The notes below the pieces were generated by a model. The model searched no databases, was not told the origin of the DNA, and worked only from the letters and a program-made list of their open reading frames with translations. A stretch of DNA of 64,000 nt from an uncultured Flavobacteriaceae bacterium. GTDB taxonomy: Bacteria > Bacteroidota > Bacteroidia > Flavobacteriales > Flavobacteriaceae. A program made the position numbers and the translations under genes. How positions within the stretch are numbered: position 1 is the stretch's first letter; each line of letters begins with the position of its first letter. This document shows, piece by piece, positions 53,605-62,965 of this stretch. Location: positions 631,319 through 695,318 of the forward strand of contig CANMWN010000001.1 in assembly GCA_947501625.1 (NCBI GenBank), read 5' to 3'.

Positions 53605-56600
53605 ATGATAAAGTTAAGTCCCTACTTTCGCAAGAGTATTTCTATACCAGTACTTTTCCTATTTACATTTTTTTGTTTTACTTCTTATGCTCAAGATTTT
53701 AATGTACAGCATATACAAGATGACATAGGTAATTCAGGAGGGACAAATACAAGTTTTACAGCAGTTTCATCTTTAAACAATGCTGTTGCCCTTGCAAATA
53801 ATAATAGAAAAGTGAACGCTGGTTCTGGAGGTGGAAATATGGAAGGTGATGATTTAGCTGGAGCAAGACAATTAACAGGTACAGGTACTTTAACTTACTA
53901 TCGAGAATCAGGGTCGTCTAGTTTAAACATGAGGTTTAATACTTCAATTTGGGAATATATAGGAACTCCTGGAGGGAATAATGAAATGATTGTAAGAGGT
54001 AGATATGCCGTCTCATTAAACGGAACTACAAATAGTGTTACACAAGCGCTTACAGGAATAACAAACGCTAATGACTGTATTCCTTTTATTAACGGAATCA
54101 TGAATAATGATAGTGGAAATGGTGCTGATTCTGGAACTGCAATAGCTTATTTAGAAAATGCTACTACTCTAAGAGTACAAAAAGGAACTACTTCAAATAA
54201 TGTTACAGTATATATTACAGTTGTTGAATTTACTGGGAGTAATTGGACGGTTTTACACGGTGATTCAACTCCAACAGGCTCAAATACTGGAAACATCACT
54301 TTAACCACTAGTTCAACCGGTACAGGTACAACTGCAAGTGTAAGTTCTTGGAGCGATGCAATAATTTTTTCACACCATCGTGGAGATACAGCTGCAACAG
54401 GCACCAATGAAGCAATTGCAGATAACTGGCCTGTGATGTCTCCCGGTACCACAAGTCAAGTAGCTTGGACATTTCATTCTGATCATGGTTCTAATGGAAC
54501 GAATAGACAATTTGTGCACGTACTAAATAACACAGGTTTAAATGTAACTCGATATACAGACACTGCAAATGCTGCAAATGAAAGCACAATAGATATTTCT
54601 TCGGCTAGTTTATCATCTATTAATGAAGCATTAATTGTTGGTACTTCAACATCTAGTGGAGGCGGGACCGCTTATGCTAGAGGGTGGAGAAATTATTATT
54701 TTAATTCTACAACTCAAGCTGCACATTGGTCTCATAGAAATAACAATACAATGTCTCATGAAATTCAAATTGTTGATTTAGCAGGATTAACCGCGCCTGC
54801 ACCTGAAATAAACGTAACAGGTAGTGGGAATAACATTTTAGATGGAGATAGTACGCCAACAGGAACTGATGGTACTGATTTTGGTAATGTTGATGTAACC
54901 TCAGGATCACAAGCAAACACATTTACGATTCAAAACTTGGGAACAGTAAACTTAACTTTAACTGCCGATCCTTCATCTCCTTTTAATAATGTAAGAATTT
55001 CCGGAACTCATGCCAGTGATTTTACAGTAACAACTGATGCTACATCACCTATTTCAGGACCTTCAGGAACCAGTAATTTTATAATTACTTTTAATCCAAG
55101 TGCTACTGGACTTAGATCAGCAACAGTAACAATTATTAATAATGATTCTTCAGAAGGAACTTACAATTTTGATATTCAAGGTACAGGCACAAACACAGCA
55201 TTTTCTAATGTAACAGTATCAGTTGATTGGCCAGCTTACTCGTCAGAAAATACTGTAGAAATATATTCACCTTCTGCAGTTTTATTGGGGACAATAACAG
55301 ACCCAACAGGAACTGGGAACAGTAGTTATTCTGAAACACTAAATTTAGGTTGTCTACAAGATTTAAGTAATTATTATTTTATCATGTATGACTCTGCTGA
55401 CGATGGTTGGGATGGTTCAGATAATATTACCATTACAGTCGATGGTGTAGCAGTTATAAACCAAAATGGAAATTCGGCTACAGCTGCTGGATTTTCGACT
55501 AACTTTAACGTATCTGGTACATCTACTCCAGAGATTCATATTTCAGGAAATGGTTCAGAAATTGTAGATGGAGACACTACACCTTCAAATGGAGATTTGA
55601 CGGATTTTGGAAAAGTTGAATTAACGCAATCAAAATCAAATACCTATACTATTGCTAACCAAGATTGCTCTACATCATTGGTTATTTCAGGTATCGCTCC
55701 GCAATATGTTGCAATATCTGGAACTCATGCATCAGATTTTGCAGTTACTTTACCTTATCTATCAACTCCTATAGCTGCAGATACGAGTGATACTTTTGAA
55801 ATTACATTTACTGCAGGTGGTCTTGGCTTAAGAACCGCTACCGTAACAGTTACTAATAATGATCCAACAGGAAGTGAAGGAACGTATAATTTTGATATTC
55901 AAGGAGAAGGTATCCCTCTTATTACAGAAGGTCCAGGAGGGGTAACAGCAGATTTGCAACTATGGCTTAAGAGTACAGATGGTCTTGGATATACGGATGG
56001 AACTTCAGTATCTACTTGGAGTGATCAAGCTAGAGGTGAAGACGCTACAGTTAACACTGTTGGTCAAGAGCCAACATTTAAAGATAATGCTACGGATAAT
56101 ATTAATTTTAATCCGGTTGTAGATTTTGATAATACTTATAATCCTGTGCCTATTGATAGTGATTTTTCTTATGATGATACAACAACAGAGTTTTTAGAAG
56201 GGACAGGAGGTTTCTATACGCAAGATATTTTTATGGTTTTGATACCTGATACCACTGTGAACAGTTCTTTTGGCAGTATGGATTTGTTTTGTGGCGACGA
56301 AGATGAATCAACTGACGCTACAGATGCATCAGGTTTAGGTTTTGGCTCTTACTCAATACGCTTTACTAATGAAGTGATTTCTTATGCAGTAGGTACAACC
56401 CAAGATATTGGAGGAGGAGTACAAGATGGATATGGTGTTGCGGAAACAGGTTCTGGGACTTACAATAATGTTGGTATTTTGAATGCAAGAAATAACTCTG
56501 GAGCAACACAACAAGAGTTATATTATAATGCTAACGACATAGAAGATACACAAAATGATATTCCTGATTTTTCCAATGTCAATGATTCAAGGTATTGGAT

Positions 56601-59600
56601 TGGGCGTAGTGAAGGTTGGGAGGCAAGTACTGATGCAAGAATTGCTGAAATAATTACATATTCTTCTAGACAATCAGATGCTACATTAACAGACAATAGA
56701 AATAGAATACAATCTTATTTAGCCATTAAATATGGTATTACACTTGGAGTAAATGGTACTAGTCAAGATTATGTAAATAGTTCTGGAACTTTAATTTGGG
56801 ATCAGGATACTGGAGTACCAGCAAATGATGTATTTAATCATGATATTGCTGGTATAGGAAGAGATGATGATTCTGATTTAAATCAAAAACAATCCAAAAC
56901 AGTAAATACTGCTGATGACATAACTATCGGTTTGACTGATATAGCTACAACTAATAGTGCAAACTCAAACACTTTCTCAACGGATGAGAGTTTTGTTGTA
57001 TGGGGTAATAATGATGGTGTTTTAACTGTTCAACCAGATGTTATTGTTGATATGAGTTCTGGGATAGGAGGTTTAACCACCAATGTTGATTTTAAACCAT
57101 CAGGCAGAACTTGGAAGGTTGTTGAAACCGGAACTGTAGGAACAACTAAAATTTCTGCTCCTCACGCCTCTATATTAGCTCCATTAGGATTGCCCCCAGG
57201 AGATTATTTAATGTTCATTTCTTCAACGCCTACATTTTCACCAACTGCAGAATACAGAATTATGTATACCAATGATGGAGGAACTACTTATGAAACTGAT
57301 TATGATTTTAGTAGTGGAGAACAATATATAACTTTTGGTTTTGCACCAGAATATACGTTTGTAAGATCCATTTATTTTGATGGAACTAATGATTATTTGG
57401 ATGCAGATGATCCTGGTGCATCAAATGATAATTTAGATTTAACAGGGTCGTTTACAATATCTTCTTGGATAAAAAGAGATGCAGGTTCAGTAAATCAGGA
57501 TATAGTATCTAAAAGAAATTCTGGATCTTTTACCAATGGATATGGCTTAAGAATTAGTAATGCTGGTAGAGCAACAATGTTTTGGAAAAATAATGGTGGG
57601 CCAACTCAAACAATTCAATCCACCAATATAGTTCCTGAGAATGAATGGCATCATATAGCCGTAACTTTTGTAGACGGTGGTGATACAAATATTTATATTG
57701 ACGGAATATTAGAAGGTACAGAACCTTCCTTAGCAACACCAGTAGATAACACTGAACACTTTTTGATTGGAGCTGCTAATTATTTGAGTAGAACCAATTT
57801 ATTTCAAGGAAATATAGATGAGGTTAGAGTTTGGGATGTTGCCCTTTCAGCAGATCAGTTGAGATATGTAATGAATCAAGAAATAGAAGAGAATGGTTCT
57901 ATGAATGCTGACGGAAAAATTATTCCAACAAGTATTTCTAAAAATGATATTAGTAGTATTCCTTGGACCAATTTAAAAGGGTATTATCCAATGTCAAGAT
58001 ATACATTTACTAATTCAAAAGACGAATCAGGTTATGATAATACTGCTGCGTTAAAGAATTTAACCACGGTTGATGAGCAAACTGCACCATTACCGTATAC
58101 ATCTTCTGGTTCAGCTACTGATTGGAACTCGAATTCATCATGGACCAATGGTAGTATGCAAACTATTCCAGGAGGAGTTCCTTATACTTTTTCTGTTCCA
58201 GCCGATGAAAAAACAGTAGATTGGAATATAGTAGAAACAAATCATGATTTAACAATGGATAATAGTTCTCTACCTTCTTCAACTTTAGGTGATGATAATA
58301 GAACTTTATTAGCATTGATGGTAAAAAGTAATGAGATAACTGTTGATGGAGACACCTCAACTGGAGATGGAAATGGATTAACAGTGACTCATTATTTAGA
58401 ATTAGATGGTGTAATAGATTTGGAAGGTGAATCACAATTAATTCAAACTAATGGTAGTGATTTAGAAACAACAAGTGCAGGTTCAATTGAAAGAGATCAA
58501 CAAGGGACTGCAAATAGTTATACTTACAACTACTGGTCTTCGCCTGTGAGTCAAATAGGAACTACAGGGAACAACATACCATTTGCAGTAAAAGATGTTT
58601 TGAGTGATGGTACTAATCCTGCTGCTCCAGTTCCTGTTACTTTTTGCGATGGTGCTTTTTGTGCAGATGATGCAGCAATTAATACCTCTACTTACTGGTT
58701 ATATAAACTAGTGAATAATGGAAATGCTTATACTAATTGGGAACACATAGGCTCTCATTTAAGCCTTAACGTTACAGAAGGATATTCGATGAAAGGAGTT
58801 TCTGCTGCGAGCTCAATAGCGACAGAACAAAATTATACTTTTATTGGAAAACCTAATAATGTTTTAAATGGTGATACAGAAATTACGCATACAACTTTTC
58901 CAGGCACTTTTGATGGTAATGGTAATGCGTTTATAACATTGACCGGAAACCCATTCCCATCTGCTATAGATGCTGATGCGTTTATTACCGATAATATTTC
59001 CATTCTTGGAGGTGGATCAGATGGTATTACAGGTACTTTATACTTTTGGGAACATTGGGGAGGTGGAAGCCATAATTGGCAAGATTATCAAGGAGGATAT
59101 GCTACCTATACATTGGCTGGAGGAACTCAAGCTACTTCACATCCAGATGTTGATCAGACGGGAAGCGGTTCTAAAGAACCAGGCCAATACGTACCTGTAG
59201 GTCAAGGATTTTATGTAATGCAACAGCATGAGTTTGATGTTGATGATGATGGAATAAGTGACCTAACTGATCCTGATATAGATGGTGATGGTATTTTAAA
59301 TGGAGCTGATAATTGCCCTTATACCGCAAATCCAGGTCAAGAAGATGCTGATTCAGATGGAACAGGTAATGTATGTGATTCTGATTATTCATCTACAGAT
59401 ACAGACGGTGATGGTATTTTAGATGCAGTTGATAATTGCCCTACTGTTGCAAATCCAGGTCAAGTAGATGCTAATTCAAATGGTATAGGTGATGCATGTG
59501 AAATAACTTTAATTAACCCATCATCTGGAAGTGTAATATTTAGAAATAGCCAACGTGTTTTCGAAAAAGAATTTGGAAATACTGAATCTATATTTACTAG

Positions 59601-60330
59601 AAGCACAGCATCAAATAGTAATAACATACAAACAAACTCTAACAAACAAAGAATTTGGATAGATTTTGAAACATCTGAAGGTTATCATAGACAATTGTTA
59701 GCGGCATTTGTTGAAGGTGCAACGGACGGAATTGATAGAGGTTATGACGGTAGAGCAAGTAGTTTTATGTCTAATGATATTTTCTTCTATCAAGAAAGTA
59801 AATATTATGTTATCCAAGCATTTGGAGAGTATAATGTAGAAAGAGAAATTCCATTTGCAGTATTTGTAGATGCAGATAATGATAATGAAACGCAAACATT
59901 ATCTATTGATAAATTAGAAAACATTTCTGATGATATAGAAATTTATATTAAAGATAATGAAACTGGACAAACACATAGTATAAGAAATCAATCATTTGAA
60001 TTCTCACTACCACAAGGTGAGTATCGAACGAAATTTTCATTAGTATTTAAAGCCGCTCAATCTTTATCGGTAGAAGAAGAGTTATTAGATGCTGGTTTAA
60101 ATGTATTTATGAATAACAATACTTCTACTGTGGATATTACTAAAACAGTTGATACAGAAATTAATCAAGTAACATTATTTAATTATTTAGGTCAATCAAT
60201 GCAAATTTGGTCAGATGATTTATCAAATAACGAATTACATTTACCTGTAAATAAAGTAAGTACAGGAGTATATATATTGAAAATTGAAACAAATAATAAA
60301 ACAATAAGTAAAAAAATAGTTATTGAATAG
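53605..60330 (+). CDS. Giant multidomain T9SS surface protein
   Basis: A 2241-residue secreted protein. Signal peptide to about residue 30 (FTSYAQ); unknown Thr/Asn/Gly-rich beta region (about 30-400); two choice-of-anchor D-like domains (about 400-528 and 642-770) with shared phrases such as GTHASDF and TYNFDIQG, separated by a beta-sandwich (about 530-640); a lectin/DUF-type region with RNRIQSYLAIKYGITLG (about 1033-1049); a LamG/concanavalin-like domain (about 1250-1420, WHHIAVTFVDGG); two thrombospondin type 3 Ca-binding repeats (about 1877-1968, DTDGDGILDAVDNCPTVANP); and a type A sorting domain (about 2165-2241, VFMNNNTSTVDI ... GVYILKIETNNKTISKKIVIE). Predicted surface or extracellular binding protein; ligand unknown. 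Confidence 0.9.
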   Translation: MIKLSPYFRKSISIPVLFLFTFFCFTSYAQDFNVQHIQDDIGNSGGTNTSFTAVSSLNNAVALANNNRKVNAGSGGGNMEGDDLAGARQLTGTGTLTYYRESGSSSLNMRFNTSIWEYIGTPGGNNEMIVRGRYAVSLNGTTNSVTQALTGITNANDCIPFINGIMNNDSGNGADSGTAIAYLENATTLRVQKGTTSNNVTVYITVVEFTGSNWTVLHGDSTPTGSNTGNITLTTSSTGTGTTASVSSWSDAIIFSHHRGDTAATGTNEAIADNWPVMSPGTTSQVAWTFHSDHGSNGTNRQFVHVLNNTGLNVTRYTDTANAANESTIDISSASLSSINEALIVGTSTSSGGGTAYARGWRNYYFNSTTQAAHWSHRNNNTMSHEIQIVDLAGLTAPAPEINVTGSGNNILDGDSTPTGTDGTDFGNVDVTSGSQANTFTIQNLGTVNLTLTADPSSPFNNVRISGTHASDFTVTTDATSPISGPSGTSNFIITFNPSATGLRSATVTIINNDSSEGTYNFDIQGTGTNTAFSNVTVSVDWPAYSSENTVEIYSPSAVLLGTITDPTGTGNSSYSETLNLGCLQDLSNYYFIMYDSADDGWDGSDNITITVDGVAVINQNGNSATAAGFSTNFNVSGTSTPEIHISGNGSEIVDGDTTPSNGDLTDFGKVELTQSKSNTYTIANQDCSTSLVISGIAPQYVAISGTHASDFAVTLPYLSTPIAADTSDTFEITFTAGGLGLRTATVTVTNNDPTGSEGTYNFDIQGEGIPLITEGPGGVTADLQLWLKSTDGLGYTDGTSVSTWSDQARGEDATVNTVGQEPTFKDNATDNINFNPVVDFDNTYNPVPIDSDFSYDDTTTEFLEGTGGFYTQDIFMVLIPDTTVNSSFGSMDLFCGDEDESTDATDASGLGFGSYSIRFTNEVISYAVGTTQDIGGGVQDGYGVAETGSGTYNNVGILNARNNSGATQQELYYNANDIEDTQNDIPDFSNVNDSRYWIGRSEGWEASTDARIAEIITYSSRQSDATLTDNRNRIQSYLAIKYGITLGVNGTSQDYVNSSGTLIWDQDTGVPANDVFNHDIAGIGRDDDSDLNQKQSKTVNTADDITIGLTDIATTNSANSNTFSTDESFVVWGNNDGVLTVQPDVIVDMSSGIGGLTTNVDFKPSGRTWKVVETGTVGTTKISAPHASILAPLGLPPGDYLMFISSTPTFSPTAEYRIMYTNDGGTTYETDYDFSSGEQYITFGFAPEYTFVRSIYFDGTNDYLDADDPGASNDNLDLTGSFTISSWIKRDAGSVNQDIVSKRNSGSFTNGYGLRISNAGRATMFWKNNGGPTQTIQSTNIVPENEWHHIAVTFVDGGDTNIYIDGILEGTEPSLATPVDNTEHFLIGAANYLSRTNLFQGNIDEVRVWDVALSADQLRYVMNQEIEENGSMNADGKIIPTSISKNDISSIPWTNLKGYYPMSRYTFTNSKDESGYDNTAALKNLTTVDEQTAPLPYTSSGSATDWNSNSSWTNGSMQTIPGGVPYTFSVPADEKTVDWNIVETNHDLTMDNSSLPSSTLGDDNRTLLALMVKSNEITVDGDTSTGDGNGLTVTHYLELDGVIDLEGESQLIQTNGSDLETTSAGSIERDQQGTANSYTYNYWSSPVSQIGTTGNNIPFAVKDVLSDGTNPAAPVPVTFCDGAFCADDAAINTSTYWLYKLVNNGNAYTNWEHIGSHLSLNVTEGYSMKGVSAASSIATEQNYTFIGKPNNVLNGDTEITHTTFPGTFDGNGNAFITLTGNPFPSAIDADAFITDNISILGGGSDGITGTLYFWEHWGGGSHNWQDYQGGYATYTLAGGTQATSHPDVDQTGSGSKEPGQYVPVGQGFYVMQQHEFDVDDDGISDLTDPDIDGDGILNGADNCPYTANPGQEDADSDGTGNVCDSDYSSTDTDGDGILDAVDNCPTVANPGQVDANSNGIGDACEITLINPSSGSVIFRNSQRVFEKEFGNTESIFTRSTASNSNNIQTNSNKQRIWIDFETSEGYHRQLLAAFVEGATDGIDRGYDGRASSFMSNDIFFYQESKYYVIQAFGEYNVEREIPFAVFVDADNDNETQTLSIDKLENISDDIEIYIKDNETGQTHSIRNQSFEFSLPQGEYRTKFSLVFKAAQSLSVEEELLDAGLNVFMNNNTSTVDITKTVDTEINQVTLFNYLGQSMQIWSDDLSNNELHLPVNKVSTGVYILKIETNNKTISKKIVIE

Positions 60331-60343
60331 AAAATTATAATTA

Positions 60344-60352
60344 AACCCCAAG
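60344..60352 (+). promoter_or_regulatory. Predicted small-RNA pairing site, M14 peptidase leader
   Basis: AACCCCAAG ends three bases before the ATG at 60356, the same arrangement and sequence as at 53593-53601. Confidence 0.45.
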
Positions 60353-60355
60353 AAA

Positions 60356-62896
60356 ATGAAAAAATCCCTACTATTGCTTATCTTAGCGATAAGCACTACC
60401 CTTGTTTATTCACAAACAGAAAAGAAAAAAGCAGAAAAATACCTTCAAGAAAGAGGAAGTTTAGAATTTACTTTTACCGCTAATAATTTAAAAGAAGTTC
60501 AATCGTTAGCCAAGTTGATTTCTTTTGATCATGGTCAAGACCCTTCTAATCCTTTAACAATTAAAGCAATTGCCAACCAAAAAGGTTTTGACAAGTTTTT
60601 AGAATTTAATTTGCCTTATACTATAGATACTGAAAAAAATGAGCCAAAGAAAGGAGTTCTAATGTACAACCCAAGTATTCATGGTGATAGATTAACTAAT
60701 AATAGAGCTTACACTTTATCATTTCCTTTAAGTGCTTATCCAACTTATGCACAATATGCAAGTCAAATGAATGACTTTGCTACCGATCATCCAACAATTG
60801 CTGAATTAGTTGATATAGGAGACTCTGAAAACGGTAGAGATTTATTATTTATTAAATTATCGGATAATGTAACTACTCATGAGCAAGAGCCTAGAATATT
60901 ATTAACTTCATCAATGCATGGAAATGAAATTGCAGGTTACCCAATGATGTTATCATTGATTGATTTTTTAATAGAAGTATATAATGATACAGGTCATGCC
61001 AGACATACAGAAATAAAGAATTTAATTGATAATTCTGAGATTTGGATCAATCCAATGGCTAATCCTGATGGTACTTTTTTTGGTGATTGGACGAACTATG
61101 CTGATGTATCAGGATCAAGAAGAGAAAATGCAAATAATATTGATCTGAATAGAAATTATCCTGACCCAAATGGAGGCGCACATCCTGATGGTGAAGTATA
61201 TCAAGCTGAGACATTAGCATTTATGTCTATGGCAGATTCTTATCACTTTGTGATTGCAGCAAATATGCATGGAGGCGTAGAAGTTTTTAATTATCCTTGG
61301 GATACATGGTCTGTTGCTCAAGGTAGACATGTTGATGATGATTGGTATAATTTAATAGTTGCATCAGAATATGCTACTCATGCTCAAAATGATGGTCCTT
61401 CAGGCTATTTTGATTATAGTGTTGATTCCAATGCCATGGCAGGTGTTACCCATGGAGCAACTTGGTATCAAGTACAAGGAGGACGACAAGATTATATGAA
61501 CTACGAAAAACAATGTAGAGAATCTACTCTAGAATTGAGTGATGTAAAAGTAATTCCAGCTGGTCAAATTGAAAACCATTGGGACTATAATAGAGATGCT
61601 TTGATTGACTTTATGAAGCAAGGCACCTATGGGTTTAGAGGTTTGGTAAAAGATGTAAATACATTAAACCCAATTCAAGCAAAAATTTCTATTGTTGGGC
61701 GAGATAATATTGCAAATTCTAGAGGCTCTTGGGTAAATACCGAATTACCTATTGGAGATTTTTATAGACCAATTGAAGCTGGGACTTATGACATTTTAGT
61801 TGAGGCTGATTGTTATCAATCATATACATTGCCTAGTCAAGTAATTACCGATGGAACTACAGTAGACCTTGGTGATATATTATTAACACCTGCAAATCCT
61901 GTACCCACAAGTTTTTCAGCAAGTCCAATAACTACTACTACAGCAACAATTAATTGGACAGGATCTGGAGAATCGTATGATATTAGGTATAGAGTTAGCG
62001 GTTCAGGAACTTGGACAAACACTACTTCAAACACAACGTCATTAGATTTAACAGGTTTAACAATAAACACAACATATGAGTATCAAGTTAGAAGTGTTTG
62101 TGGTGGATCAAATTCTGCGTATAGTTCGACAAGTAACTTTACTACTCAATCGGTTAGTTATTGTACTTCTAATGGTAATAATAATTACGATACTGGAGTT
62201 ACACAAGTATCATTCAATACGCTTTTAAAAGTAGATTTGGATAACACTAATAATAATGGATACGATGATTTTACTGCTGAAGGTGGAGCATCTACAACAA
62301 CAGTTATTCAAGGTTCAACACATACGTTATCAGTAAATGTTAATACAGACGGAGGCTATACAGCGCATGCTTTTGCATGGATAGACTTTAATGCTGATGG
62401 TGATTTTGACGATGTTAATGAAGAATATGATTTGGGTCAAGTTACTGGTCCAGGTCCAAATGGAACAGACTCAAATATTACTACAAGTATAACTCCAGAT
62501 ATTGAAATTCCATTAACAGCAGCAATTGGACCTACAAGGATGAGAGTTGCTGCAAGATATAATAGTAATCCACAAAAATGTGGTACAGGCTATGATGGAG
62601 AAGTAGAAGATTACACTATCAATATAGAAGCAGTTTTAGATGTAGAGAATGAACTAGAGGTATTGGATAGAATCAATGTGTATCCAAATCCAGTATCAGA
62701 TCAATTATTTGTTAGTTTACCAAATTCAATAGAATTAGTAGATTATAAATTAACAAATTTAATAGGACAAGTAGTATTGTCAAATAAGTTTGAAAACAAC
62801 TCACAAATTGATGTGAGTTCTATAAACACAGGAGTGTATATGTTATCAATCAATACTGATATAGGAAAAGTAATTAAGAAAATAGTAATTCAATAA
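60356..62896 (+). CDS. Secreted M14 zinc carboxypeptidase with T9SS sorting domain
   Basis: An 846-residue extracellular carboxypeptidase. Signal peptide to about VYSQ (20). The M14 domain (about 125-420) has HxxE at 188-191 (MHGNEIAG), NIDLNRNYPDPNG, the third zinc ligand His305 in ANMHGG, and the likely catalytic Glu393 in STLELSD. Then come a carboxypeptidase-regulatory-like region (about 425-515), one fibronectin type III domain (about 520-600), a GEVED-type beta domain (about 630-760, FAWIDFNADGDFDDVNEE) and the sorting domain (NVYPNPVSDQLFV ... KKIVIQ). Releases C-terminal residues from peptides, probably for nutrition. Likely co-transcribed with the giant protein gene (26-base gap). 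Confidence 0.94.
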   Translation: MKKSLLLLILAISTTLVYSQTEKKKAEKYLQERGSLEFTFTANNLKEVQSLAKLISFDHGQDPSNPLTIKAIANQKGFDKFLEFNLPYTIDTEKNEPKKGVLMYNPSIHGDRLTNNRAYTLSFPLSAYPTYAQYASQMNDFATDHPTIAELVDIGDSENGRDLLFIKLSDNVTTHEQEPRILLTSSMHGNEIAGYPMMLSLIDFLIEVYNDTGHARHTEIKNLIDNSEIWINPMANPDGTFFGDWTNYADVSGSRRENANNIDLNRNYPDPNGGAHPDGEVYQAETLAFMSMADSYHFVIAANMHGGVEVFNYPWDTWSVAQGRHVDDDWYNLIVASEYATHAQNDGPSGYFDYSVDSNAMAGVTHGATWYQVQGGRQDYMNYEKQCRESTLELSDVKVIPAGQIENHWDYNRDALIDFMKQGTYGFRGLVKDVNTLNPIQAKISIVGRDNIANSRGSWVNTELPIGDFYRPIEAGTYDILVEADCYQSYTLPSQVITDGTTVDLGDILLTPANPVPTSFSASPITTTTATINWTGSGESYDIRYRVSGSGTWTNTTSNTTSLDLTGLTINTTYEYQVRSVCGGSNSAYSSTSNFTTQSVSYCTSNGNNNYDTGVTQVSFNTLLKVDLDNTNNNGYDDFTAEGGASTTTVIQGSTHTLSVNVNTDGGYTAHAFAWIDFNADGDFDDVNEEYDLGQVTGPGPNGTDSNITTSITPDIEIPLTAAIGPTRMRVAARYNSNPQKCGTGYDGEVEDYTINIEAVLDVENELEVLDRINVYPNPVSDQLFVSLPNSIELVDYKLTNLIGQVVLSNKFENNSQIDVSSINTGVYMLSINTDIGKVIKKIVIQ

Positions 62897-62913
62897 TTAC
62901 TAATTATAATAAC

Positions 62914-62948
62914 AAAAAAGAGGCTTCAATTTGAAGCCTCTTTTTTTT
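62914..62948. terminator. Strong bidirectional terminator
   Basis: Stem AAAAAAGAGGCTT / AAGCCTCTTTTTT with a CAATTTG loop, between the M14 gene (+) and the acyl-CoA dehydrogenase gene ending at 62966 (-). Confidence 0.92.
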
Positions 62949-62965
62949 GAATAATTTTTTAATTT

